This document shows positions 1-9,955 of a stretch of 64,000 bases of DNA, piece after piece (the first letter of the stretch is position 1; each line of letters begins with the position of its first letter). Made by a program: the position numbers and the translations under genes. This DNA comes from Rostrohypoxylon terebratum. Taxonomy: Eukaryota > Ascomycota > Sordariomycetes > Xylariales > Hypoxylaceae. The notes below the pieces were generated by a model. That model was given only the letters and a program-made list of their open reading frames with translations, did no database searches and had not been told where the DNA came from. The stretch is from the NCBI GenBank assembly GCA_022497145.1, contig MU385965.1, positions 30,327 through 94,326 on the forward strand, read 5' to 3'.

Positions 1-1250
1 CCGGCACCCAAGAGAAAGTGGTTAGGGTTAGGAAAGATGGGAGGACTGAAGAAGGGTTAGAGAAACTCGCTCCCCTTTTCTTAATTTCGAACTCTTGACA
101 ATACACACGCACGCGCACACGCACACGCACAAGCACACGTATACGTACGTACACGTACGAATAAAAAGAATGGTGGTAGATAGTCGGAATGTGCGCAAGC
201 ACCAAAAATCATGGACTTGCCTTTTACGGCCCACTCGCCCTCATGACTTGGTTGTACCATAGCTGGAGTTATTTTACGTGTAATACTATCGGGCAGGCTA
301 CGGCCAGTGGGAAGGTGGTGGTGATGATGGCATCGGCGTTACTGGGACGACCTCTCTGGTGAAATTGGTATTGGCTGGGACGGAATCGCCGCACTGGCTG
401 AACTGGCTGAACTGACCGAACTGGTCGAGACGGGATGCGTTCACTACTGGAATCGTCATAATTACCGGAGTTTCTGGGACGTCAAAAGTACTGCACTCGT
501 TGATGAGGTAGTTTGACGGGAGTGAGATAATAAGCTTTACAATTGAAGCTATCCATATGCTTAATGTCGGTCTTGTGAATTTATTTGTTCCCTAGACGCC
601 TTTAAAATCTGGTGTTTTTTTTTCCCCTTTTTTTTCCTGGTGTTTTAGCGTTGTAAGTGCTCCAGGGCTGAATGTTTAGTTCTGGAAGATACCTATATAT
701 ATCCTGTAGCCGTAGCTGGAGGTCCTAGGTACCTATTTCATAGCGGGAGCCTTCAAGTTGGGGTGCTTTGTAGGTCTTATCTAGATTCTAGGTACCTAGT
801 AGTATCCAGATTCCAGGTTGTATTGTACCCCGACGCCAGCGGGTAGTAGGTAATAGGTATACCTAGGACCTACTAGGACCTAGGTCCTAGGTACAAAGAT
901 ACAGGTACCCGTAGACCTGGAAAAAATAGGGGTAGCTAGCTGCTAGGTACTTAAGTCTTAGGCACTGTCTAGCTAGTAGCTAGTAGCCTGTAGCTGCCCA
1001 GGCCCCAGGTGAGATGGATCGATCCATGACACCCTAGGGCCTAGACCACTGTAGATCCTTAAAAGTTCCAGGTAATTCGTCCCTGTCGTCCAGCCTGCCA
1101 GCATCCATTCTTTTAACATCGTCATCACTTTCTTTCATGTTTACATACATACCTTTAACAATAACAATTATTCACTTCGCTCACTAGGACCTCATCTACT
1201 CTACTCTCTTGAATTTCGTACGGTCATCTACGTCACCCGATTTTCTAGCT
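1..1250. other. Intergenic region with palindromic CCTAGG words
   Basis: No confident gene. Positions 20-34 carry nearly two TTAGGG units. From about 690 to 1040 the DNA is dominated by short self-complementary words (CCTAGG, TAGGTACCTA, GCTAGCTAG). A 97-codon open frame on the minus strand (298-591) is listed separately. The last 150 bp before the DNA glycosylase gene are C/T-rich and are the likely promoter and leader. Confidence 0.6.
298..591 (-). CDS. Putative unrecognised exon or small gene fragment (minus)
   Basis: An open minus-strand frame of 97 codons runs from just after a TAG at 594-592 to a stop at 298-300. It lacks an early ATG; the first in-frame ATG is near the middle. Codons look gene-like, with C/G-rich third positions, and the peptide has a hydrophobic first third, then a Gln/Phe-repeat stretch (DQFGQFSQFSQCG) and a Pro-rich end. 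The TAG before it could be a splice acceptor, but no convincing upstream exon was found in the poly-A and repeat-rich DNA beyond. It may be a last exon, a relic or chance. Product not recognised. Confidence 0.25.
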   Translation of the reverse strand, partial: GTNKFTRPTLSIWIASIVKLIISLPSNYLINECSTFDVPETPVIMTIPVVNASRLDQFGQFSQFSQCGDSVPANTNFTREVVPVTPMPSSPPPSHWP

Positions 1251-2411
1251 ATGGCCAAGGCGCGTGTCAAGGTCGACGCAGATGACACTTCCCAACTTCG
1301 TCCAAGTCTTCGACGAAGCGCCCGGAATAGTAAGAAAGTCGAAGATGCATATGGTAAGCAAGAGGATATTCCAGCAAAAATGCTGGCTGAACCGATGCGC
1401 AGAAGTAAGCGACCTAGAGATCAGGATGATATCATAAAGACTGAGCCTCCAACCAAGATCGCAAAAAGGTCATCTTCCCTCTCTTCTTCTTCTCCCATCC
1501 CGTCACGGGTGAAGACCGAGGCGAACACTCCTGCAAAACAGAGCAGCGGTATGAAGACGGGAGAAGGTAAAGAGGGCAGCAGTGGCGACAAGGCAGCAGA
1601 TCTCCGAGCGAAGAAGCTCAAATCATACACGCAATTCGCCAACAAATCACCTTTCCCAGACTTCTCCAGCCCCACGCCCGAGGAATGCAAGCGCGCGTAC
1701 GACGTCCTCGCCGCACTGCACGGGGAGCGGCAGCGACCCGAGAAAGTCAGGGCGCCCACGGATCGCGCGGGGTGCGGCGACTCGCCGTCCGTGCTGGACG
1801 CGCTCGTGCGCACGGTCCTGTCGCAGAACACGAGCAACAAGAACAGCTCTCGCGCGAAGCTAGACATGGACGAGGTGTACGGCGCGGGCGAGTCGGAGCA
1901 GAAGTGGGAAGCCGTCACGGCCGGCGGGGCCGCCAAGCTGGAGAAGGCGATCGCGAAGGGTGGGCTCGGAGGCGTCAAGAGTCGCGCTATCGTGGAGATT
2001 CTGAGACAGGTCAAGGAGAGGTATGGCGTGTACTCGCTGGATCACCTGCTGAGGTCTACGGGGGACGACGAGGGGGCTATGCGCGAGTTGATCTCGTTTA
2101 AGGGCGTCGGACCCAAGACGGCGAGCTGCGTGCTGCTGTTCTGTGTGGGGAGGGATTCTTTTGCGGTCGATACGCATGTGCATCGGCTTACGGGGATGTT
2201 GGGGTGGCGGCCGCCGACGGCGAGCCGGGATGGGACGTTTGCGCATCTCGACGTGAAGATCCCGGACGAGCTGAAGTACGGGCTACATGTGCTGTTTGTC
2301 GAGCACGGCCGCAAGTGCCCCGAATGTAAGGCTGGCGGGAAGGTCCTTGGGAAGTGTGAGCTTCGGAAGGCATTCCAACGAAGTAAAAGTAAGGTAGAAG
2401 GTGGTACCTAA
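1251..2411 (+). CDS. Endonuclease III-like HhH-GPD DNA glycosylase
   Basis: Predicted base-excision-repair DNA glycosylase/AP lyase of 386 aa, single exon. The frame opens upstream, but the first ATG is at 1251. Residues 1-130 are a basic, Lys/Arg/Ser-rich, disordered tail suited to a nuclear protein. The HhH-GPD fold follows. The helix-hairpin-helix reads FKGVGPKTAS with the catalytic-type Lys at 289, and VDTHVHR carries the catalytic Asp at 307, both as in the Nth family. The C-terminal cysteines (C356-x2-C359-x9-C369) are fewer than the four ligands of the Nth 4Fe-4S cluster, so the cluster is probably lost or altered. Just past the stop a +2 frame encodes a Glu/Gln-rich tail ending near 2554, so the true C-terminus may be longer through an unrecognised intron. 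Upstream of the Zn2Cys6 regulator on the same strand; no sign of shared function. Confidence 0.85.
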   Translation: MAKARVKVDADDTSQLRPSLRRSARNSKKVEDAYGKQEDIPAKMLAEPMRRSKRPRDQDDIIKTEPPTKIAKRSSSLSSSSPIPSRVKTEANTPAKQSSGMKTGEGKEGSSGDKAADLRAKKLKSYTQFANKSPFPDFSSPTPEECKRAYDVLAALHGERQRPEKVRAPTDRAGCGDSPSVLDALVRTVLSQNTSNKNSSRAKLDMDEVYGAGESEQKWEAVTAGGAAKLEKAIAKGGLGGVKSRAIVEILRQVKERYGVYSLDHLLRSTGDDEGAMRELISFKGVGPKTASCVLLFCVGRDSFAVDTHVHRLTGMLGWRPPTASRDGTFAHLDVKIPDELKYGLHVLFVEHGRKCPECKAGGKVLGKCELRKAFQRSKSKVEGGT

Positions 2412-3397
2412 AAGGTCAGACTGAGGGTGTTGATGGAGAAGTTGGCCAAGTTAAGGGCGAGGAACAGGAACAGGGACAGGAACAGGAGCAGGAGCAGGAG
2501 CAGGAGGAGAGCGAGAACGAGCTGAAGGAGCTGGGCAAGCTAGGCAAGGGGTGAATTAGCGGACATATATGGATTTATGGATGTGAGGCATGCAGCCAGC
2601 CACCTACTACTTTTTTTTCTCACGGAGAAGCTGTATCGTATACATGAGAACATTATATGTACATAAATCAATTGGCTTATAATGATCTAATAATCCCACT
2701 AATCTCTTCGACGCTTTATAGAATTATATCGTTATATTATTTGTGATTGGGTACATACCTACATTTGGTGTGATGGATCTACAGTTACATCTACAGTTAC
2801 ATCTACAATTACACCTACCGTATCCCCCGTGACTGTGAAAAAAAGGTGAATCTCTGTTATAAAGCATGAATCACCAATCGTCAATAAGTAAGGTAAGTAT
2901 CTTCATCGTTGGGTTTCGTGGTCCTACTCTAAAGCACCAACCCAGATATACCTACCTCTAATATAATATATAGGTAGGTAGGTAATATCTGGAATAATAT
3001 TTTGTTTTCTCCGCGGTACCTATTTATTCACTGAGAATCTTGAATTCTCTAGATGATGGGCGTCATGATGATCATGTCAGCAGGGTCGGTGATGTAATAA
3101 TGACCTTTGCCCCTTTGCCCCCTTTTCCCCTTCCATCAAAAAAGATCGTTCTCGATATTACAAAATGACGTGAGGAACATATATATATATATATATATAT
3201 CAATATACTTATTCATTCACAATAACCCCTAATTATTTTTCCAGGAAAAAAAAATAAAATAAGATAAAATAAAAATAATATTAAATTCTGAATGATCTTC
3301 ACAAATCTCGTCCATTTTTTTTTACCACATGAGACGCTTTTCTAAGAGGCGCAATATGACCCTAGTACCAAGAGGCCAACAAATATCTTCTTTCTAG
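2412..3397. other. Intergenic region upstream of the Zn2Cys6 regulator
   Basis: About 1 kb. The first 140 bp are GAGCAG/GAACAG-repeat DNA that reads as a Glu/Gln-rich peptide in one frame. A 12-bp unit (TCTACAGTTACA-like) repeats three times at 2778-2818. An (AT)n run lies at 3179-3200. The stretch 3230-3330 is A/T-rich and precedes the regulator start. Confidence 0.7.
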
Positions 3398-6300
3398 ATG
3401 GATCCTTCTAGGGAGCCTCGGCAGCATCCTGGTGGTTCGGGGCCTCTGGGACAACAGTCATGGAGACCAGATCTTCCTCATCATTTCCTCCAACCGGGTA
3501 TTGTAACTAGCACTAACCCCCCCGAATTCGCGCGAGGAATGTCGCTTCAAGGATCGCCAGCTGGCTTGAACAATCTGGCTTCCGCCGCTGCTATCTCCGA
3601 TTCATATAACATGTTGCCATCTCAAACCCAGGCATCGCCACCGAGTCAGGGTGGCCCATCTGCCTTCATAGCTAACGACGATGGAACGCCAGGAACTTCG
3701 GTGACGACCGCACAGCAGAGGGAACAACTGAAAGCTAGGCGTCGCGTCCCCAATTCTCAGCGGAAGAGGACCCAAGTTAGCTGCGACGCGTGTAAAACCA
3801 GAAGATGCAAGTGCGTACGTCTACAACAATCGGCTCCGAGAGCGGGTAACGAACCGGGAAGAAATGAGTATCAGCCTCCGTGTAAGTTGTGTGTCGAGAC
3901 GGGGATCCCGTGCGTGACAACGATGCCACGGAAACAGCGAGTTTATGGTAGTGTCGAGAATTTGGACAAACGATATCGAGCCCTCGAAGCCCTGGTTTCT
4001 GGCCTATTTCCGGATTTGAATCCTAGGGCGTCCGCGGATGAGCTGGTCGCTTTTGGACGAGATAGGGCTATACCCATGCCAGACTTTGGCGAATTACCTG
4101 ACCAGCCTCGAACTTCGTCCGTCGAGCCTCTCGCACAGCTCGATGCTTCAAAACCCAGTCGCCAGGCCGCCGAACGACAGTGGGAAAAGCCAGATTCGAA
4201 CCTGGTCGTAGCTGGGACTGATGGTTATAAGACGGTACTGCCTCCGTCCTATCTTATGAGGCCTGCACCTACAGCTCCCAGCACACAATCCTCGCCAGGA
4301 TCGGCGGAGGAGAGCGCGGTAGAACCGAACGTTGAGAAAACCGAGTTGATATTGGATGCAACCGGCCGACCGCATTATATAGGGCCATGTGGGAGCCTTG
4401 CTTACTTTGCAGAGATGCGTGAGATATTTGTACGTCAGGTAAATAGGACAAGGGGTTTGCCGGAAACGGAGAGCATGAGTCATAATTTGACATTGAATGA
4501 AACAGGAGCCCTTTTCCATAGTAACCCGTTAGCTGCTTCGTTAGGAGGAACCGGTGACCGTGGGCGGGATGGCGGTTCGCCCTCAGGGCGATGTAGCTCA
4601 AGCTCACCAAATCGTCGCCTCCTAGATCACCTCGACGGAGATTCTCCGCCTCGGATATGCGAAGATATGCTAAGAGATCACTTTGACGACCCCGAATTTT
4701 GGAGATACCGCAAACGGGTATCTACCATTCAGCTACCGCCTAGAAAGCGTACAGATGTCTGCGTCAGAGCTTTCTTCCATCACGTCCACCCCAACTTCAT
4801 CCTGTTCCATCGGCTTACGTTCCAGAGGGCCTACGAGAAAATGTGGCGGTGTTGGGAGGCGCACAGGAGCTCGACCCGAACCGATCGAACCAAAGAGTTC
4901 TCCGTCTCGGTAGGGTGGCTCTGTTGTCTCTACATGATCATCATCCTAGGTTCCCGAGCGCTACCACGGAATGGAGACTCGCTCGACTTTCAGAGGAAGT
5001 GGTTCGCACAAGTCGACAGACTTCCTCCGCTTCTAGGAACCTCTAGCCTACCTAACGTGTGTGCTTATATGCTCCTTTCGTTGTATTTCCATAATACGAA
5101 CGATCGGACTAGCGCGTGGACATTTCAGGGTGCGGCATGCCGATTAGCCATAGCGCTCGGCATGCATCGCGAGAGTTCCTCGGACCTTTTCGAGCCGGTC
5201 GAAAGGCAGCTTCGAAAGCGCGTATGGTGGACTTTGTACGGATACGAACAGTTTTTGTGCTGTTCGTTGGGAAGACCCAGCGCGATCGACGATAGGGAGA
5301 TGGACGTCGGAGTCCCGGACGAAGAGTATCTGGACACAGATCTCCTTCCGTCCCACTACGTAGAGCATGAAGCCCAGCTGAACATGCTACTCGCGGCTAT
5401 TCGACGCGGAATTTTCGATCCCAGCTACGTACCGAGAAATATGTACGTGCGAGCCTTAGAGTTCCTGGACACCCTCGCGGGGTGGGAAGACGCCCTCCCT
5501 AAGGGATTAGGACCTGCTGCGTCTACGACGAGTCTAGATGGAAATTCTAATAAGCGACGTAGTTCCATGCTACTTCATGTTCAGTTTTACCATGCTCTTA
5601 CTTTCCTCACGCGACCATTCCTTCTCGGCACTATACAATCCTCCTGTAACGGAGAGCCGCTAGGACCCGAAGCGAGTAGAATAAGGGGGTTAAGTAAAGT
5701 GTGTCTGACTGCCGCGATGAGATGCGGCGATCTCATCATCAGCATATGGCGCGCCGGCCATATCAACGGAGCTACGTGGGTAGACATATTCTACGCGTAT
5801 ATGTGTAGCTTGGATATAAGTCTTGCCTTACTCTCACCCGATTCCCTATACCAGGACGAAGAGCACCCGGAAATCAGCAAACCCGGGCTCATACAGCGGT
5901 ATACCGTCGAAAAGATGAGGAACGCCGTAGCGCAGCTATGCGAGGTGATGACGACGATCGAGGTATGTGGGACGAATGCTCGGTTCGCAAAGGCGGCGTT
6001 CGAGTTTGCGAGCGCGCTGGGAATCATTCCCGTCGAAAAACCCCCGTCTTTACATTTACAGGTCTCCGATCCCAAGACGATGATTATGACCCAGGACCCA
6101 AACGAGAGGGATGGCGCTGGCATGACGAGGGATGGCCAGCTATTTTCGCAAACTCCTCAGCAATTATCAAACATCGGATTTGATCAACATATGACCGGAT
6201 TACCTAGCTACCCCTATATGCTACCTGATATGAATCTCAACTTCCCAGGAGAGGGTTACCACGATGCGCCGACGGATGCAATGCGGAATGATTTGCAGTG

Positions 6301-6513
6301 GGATATGTAAGTTCGCCAACGCGCCCCCGTGAAATTATGACATTCGACATTTGGCATTCTGTCCCAAGCTTCTGAGCAGGCGCTGATGTTGACTGAATTG
6401 GCAGGATTTTACCACCTTCGCAATGGAACGGCGGTGCTCTCAATATGGATCAGGATTGGGTTTGGCAGTGCCCGAACCAGCGTTGGCACGGTAGTCACTA
6501 TCCCGACCAGTAG
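3398..6513 (+). CDS. Zn2Cys6 fungal transcription factor
   Basis: Predicted nuclear DNA-binding regulator of 1005 aa in two exons (3398-6306, 6405-6513). The 98-bp intron has a GTAAGT donor and GCAG acceptor; splicing replaces the apparent stop at 6308 with a 35-aa Trp-rich tail ending at 6513. The zinc cluster is C129-x2-C132-x6-C139-x22-C162-x2-C165-x6-C172; the 22-residue loop between the halves is longer than usual. A basic linker and probable dimerisation helix (near 190-205) follow. A fungal-specific TF domain (PF04082 type) spans roughly residues 455-640, including RKRVWWTLYGYEQF near 605-620. The N-terminus is Pro/Gln/Ser-rich. Targets cannot be read from the sequence, and no pathway cluster adjoins it. 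It is convergent with the BTN1 gene, with about 220 bp between stop codons. Confidence 0.9.
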
Positions 6514-6733
6514 ACGTTCGTGCTTTTGTTGAGCAAACCTTTGGGTTTGGGCTGACGGTTCCGGGGGCGATGCTGGTCTCCTAGACGAAATATTCCCAAA
6601 TTCGCCAAGTCTTGTAACTAATCCTTCATCTACCTCTACCTCCCCTTCCAACTCCATAGATCATGCATGGACTAGATACCCTGGTTTGAAATGGGGCTTT
6701 CGTACCCAGAATACTGTCCTTCCTGCTAACTTT

Positions 6734-8246
6734 CTAGCCGGCTTTGATTTTCCTGCACCAGTCTCTTCCGTGACGAACTTGCCAGTCGCAGAGCCGTACT
6801 TCCATTACCATACTGACGAAGCCCGCGATGCAAATACCACCACTGTCGCTAACGCTAGTGGCGCCGAGACTGAATTCACGCTCGGACACTGGCACATTTT
6901 CCATAATCTCGGCAAAGGTGTTTACGTAGACAGCGCCACCCAGGAGGCCTTCCCAAAATATTATAATAAACACGAAATAGACGCTAGGGACAAATGGCAA
7001 CAGCGCGTGGAGCGTAAGTAGCACGAGGTTACCGACCTGAAGAAAGGAAGGAAAGTATAGGTGACGGATACGAAGGAAGGCAATCGACGACCGTGAGATG
7101 AATACGCCTAGCTGATATAAAAACCCGTACATGGGATAAAAATCACGATACTCTTGAAAGGGGGTCGATTCTAAGGGAAACAATAATGTCGGCGATACAC
7201 CTTGATTAATGGTATATTCGGCAACGTAGACTAGCAAGAGCGGAAGCATGTACGGGAAAAACAATGACTTGGCGCGTCGAATATTTGTTTGAAATTTGGA
7301 CGAGGCACCTGAGTGGCGAAGGACTGCAGAGGTAGACGCAGCACTCGGTCCGGGCGAGAGCAGGCTAGAGGTCGCATTCACAGTAGGAATATCTTCGTCG
7401 ATGTCGTCCTCCGTGGGTTCTTCGTCTAGCACGGGATGATATTCTTTGGCATCTTTCCCTTCGTGGAGAGGCCCTCTCGGAAGTATGAGGAAGAAACTGA
7501 CAAGCATTATGACGGGTAAGAATGCTGAGGCCAGTAGACTGGTTCTGACAGAGAGGCCAATCCAGTCGGTGAACAAGACATACAGTCCCGCACCGACAAG
7601 ACCAGCCGCGCCAGTACCGCTTCCCCAAGCAGCAAGACTCATGTGGCCGTAATAATGTGTCAGTCCGAGAAAGCTAAGCTCTCCGGCGCCACTCGATAAG
7701 CTGGCCAGAATCACACCAGCCATCTTCGCACCGACAGATTTATCTGGCGGTGTGAGTGCTATCATGAACATGCCGAGCGACGAAGTTACGACGAAAGCGA
7801 TTGTGCGTAGCCAGTAGGGAGCTTTATGTATAAAGTACGGCGCGGTCAATTTGGTGAGGAAGGATGGGAGAACATCGGCGAGAAGGACGAGCCCCTTTGG
7901 CACGTCGGATCCGACAAGGTCTTGAGCGGCGGAGAGGATGATGACGTACAGGACATTATTGATTAATCCTGATTTTTTTTAGTTTTTTTTTTGTTTGGTA
8001 TTGTGTTTAGTAGTGTCTTGGGTGATTATTATACTCATATATATATATATATATATATGAGTATCTTTAATGAATTGAATAGGAAAAAAAAAAAGACATA
8101 CCGAATAACCAAAAGGCGACTAGCACGGAGGTGTCGACATTTTGAAAGATGGAGGCCAACCTGGCCCGGTAAATGGCCCAAGACGAGGACGGCGAGCCAG
8201 GCATTGGTAAGAGACCCGAAGACGCCGGCGAACGACTCATTGTCAT
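6734..8246 (-). CDS. BTN1: Battenin / CLN3 vacuolar membrane protein (BTN1)
   Basis: Orthologue of yeast Btn1/Yhc3 and human CLN3, a multi-span vacuolar membrane protein linked to vacuolar pH and basic amino-acid homeostasis. Two exons on the minus strand (8246-8102, 7968-6734) give 459 aa, normal for the family. The 133-bp intron (GTATGT donor, TCAG acceptor) splits the first membrane helix; joining gives [20 protein letters not shown], a typical first helix. About ten hydrophobic segments follow, with an acidic cytosolic loop (residues near 225-245, many Asp/Glu). The family C-terminal signature is clear (LGATSVSDSGGICIAGF, then EVRLCDWQVRHGRDWC). The start is the first of two ATGs two codons apart (8246 or 8240). 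The intron holds a perfect 34-bp AT palindrome. Confidence 0.93.
8031..8064. repeat. Perfect 34-bp AT palindrome in BTN1 intron
   Basis: ATACTC, then alternating AT, then GAGTAT reads identically on both strands across 34 bp. It lies wholly inside the BTN1 intron, so it could fold as a hairpin in the pre-mRNA. Confidence 0.9.
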
Positions 8247-8792
8247 TGTCGGGATGTCATAGACTCGTAAGGTATGGTTATATCGTAATGGACATTTGGA
8301 TCACCTTTGGTGGGGTTGGAAGTTTGCATTCATATCATATTAGGTAGCATTTAGCGTAGGTAGATGAAGTCGAAGTCGAAGTCGAAGTTGGAGATGATCA
8401 AGATGGATGAAAAGGTGAAGGTTCTAGGTCGCCCAGGTTGGAATCGAGAACACGAAGTACTGAGGGCCACTGTGGACACCTAAATCCCTGCTATTTGACG
8501 TAGTACCTAGTAACTTCCTTCCAGAAATCATCTAATCTACACTAATGGATCCATGCGCGTAAGTGCATATGTAGATAGCCCGGTAGTACTTACATACTGC
8601 ATACTAACCTAAGTAATACTCGGGACGCTAGTTATTAGTGGGCGACAAAATGCATCTTATCCATCCATCCACTTAAGTAATAATATCCATATTCTCCTCC
8701 TTTTCCTCTTCCTTCACCTTCGCCTTCACCTTCACCTTCTCTCTTCCCTCTCGTCATCTTCCAATCTCCAACTTCGAACACCCTCTCCATTC
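8247..8792. other. Intergenic region with a CT-rich tract
   Basis: Holds the BTN1 promoter (minus) and the 3' flank of the acyltransferase-like gene (minus). A GAAGTC-type hexamer repeats at about 8367-8387. At 8693-8790 a strongly pyrimidine-rich tract with CTTCAC hexamers leads to CAAAATG at 8799. It looks like a plus-strand fungal core promoter and leader, although the ATG there meets a stop after three codons. Confidence 0.6.
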
Positions 8793-9955
8793 TCAAAATG
8801 CTAGGGTAACCCGCTCGCTATACTCCGTAGGCCGACCGAAAGTCACCTGAGCAGTCTTGTCTGTCAGATCCATGACAATGGTAAATAGAGTCTCGGGTTT
8901 ATTGTCTCCTTCTTTCTTCCTGTTGATAGACGCGGGATGACCCTCGCTATCTTTGAATAGGTCAAACATCCTTTCCAATGTAGGCTCTGAGGGCGGATGA
9001 GATGTGAGCTCTCGAATTCGCTTCAATCTAATAGCCGAATCCGCCAACCACGGCAGCTCATCTACATCGGACTTGTCGAGGATGAGGTGGTTCGTATGGC
9101 AAACCCGTCCCTCTTCGTCCATAGGCAACTCCTTCACCCAGGAACTCGTACATTCGATGCCAGTCGACCCCGTTGGATCACCCACCAGGATATGCCCCCC
9201 TCCAGCAACTCCTAAAGATTTGATCGACTCTATGGCTTCCTCACGACACCTCGATTCCAACACCATTCTGAGGGCGAAGTGGATAGGCAACTTAGACCGG
9301 TCAAGACCACGGCATCGAATGGCGTTTAAGCAGCAACCTACGCCTTTCGAATTGAACCCGATCTTCCCGATAATGCCGGCTTCTGTAACCATCGCGATAT
9401 CCGGTTTGTCCGCACCTGGTTGCGATATGTAGCATACTACTAAATTTTGTCTTTGTTCGACTCTCCAATCCCAGTTCTGGCCGAGGAGCGATTTTGATTC
9501 TGTCAGCCAACCCAAGCTCGTACATCCATCGCTAGGGACATCAGCCAGCCCCCTAGATTTGTCAGTAAAAAGGCCGAACGTAATCTCGGACCGCACGTTC
9601 AGTGCCAAAATGTCCAAGAATGGTATATCCGCTCCGTCGGCGATGCCCTCAATCTCGGTGAGATGACGGGGTGCTATCTCCTTCAGAGGTTCCACGTATG
9701 TTGATGCCTCTTGAATGACCTCGGCCCAGCTCATGGAGCACGACTCCTGAAATAGCTGTCCGTAAAAACGGATAGACCCTTCTATTTTTTCTTTGGCGGC
9801 TTTGCCATGTGCGACCCCTATCTATTGGGGGGACGCTTTAGCACATAATACTAAGAGGTATGGAATTAATCCGTCGATAGGCACTGGGCAGTGGGCAACT
9901 TTCAAGGTGAGAGCCATACCTGATAAGGGGTCCCGATACATCGGATCTCGATCAT
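8793..9955 (-). CDS. Isopenicillin-N acyltransferase-like N-terminal nucleophile hydrolase
   Basis: Member of the acyl-CoA:6-aminopenicillanate acyltransferase family (PF03417), 354 aa. Two exons (9955-9920, 9821-8793) flank a 98-bp intron. Exon 1 encodes only 12 residues (MIEIRCIGTPYQ) and joins in phase to IGVAHGKAAKEKIEG, the family's conserved N-terminus. Family enzymes cut themselves at Gly-Cys; here DGCTS places the nucleophile at Cys112 (Cys103 in the Penicillium enzyme). GQNWDW and EAGIIGKIGFNSKGVG follow as expected. Length matches the 357-aa Penicillium IAT. The C-terminus is TLAF, with no SKL/ARL-type peroxisomal signal, and no ACV synthetase or IPN synthase lies in the window. It is probably an orphan amidohydrolase/acyltransferase of unknown substrate, not a penicillin pathway gene. 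Confidence 0.88.

Noticed and set aside
1421..2014. 197-codon open frame antisense to the DNA glycosylase
   Set aside because: It is the mirror of a G+C-rich real exon and has no domain; the plus strand has clear catalytic motifs.
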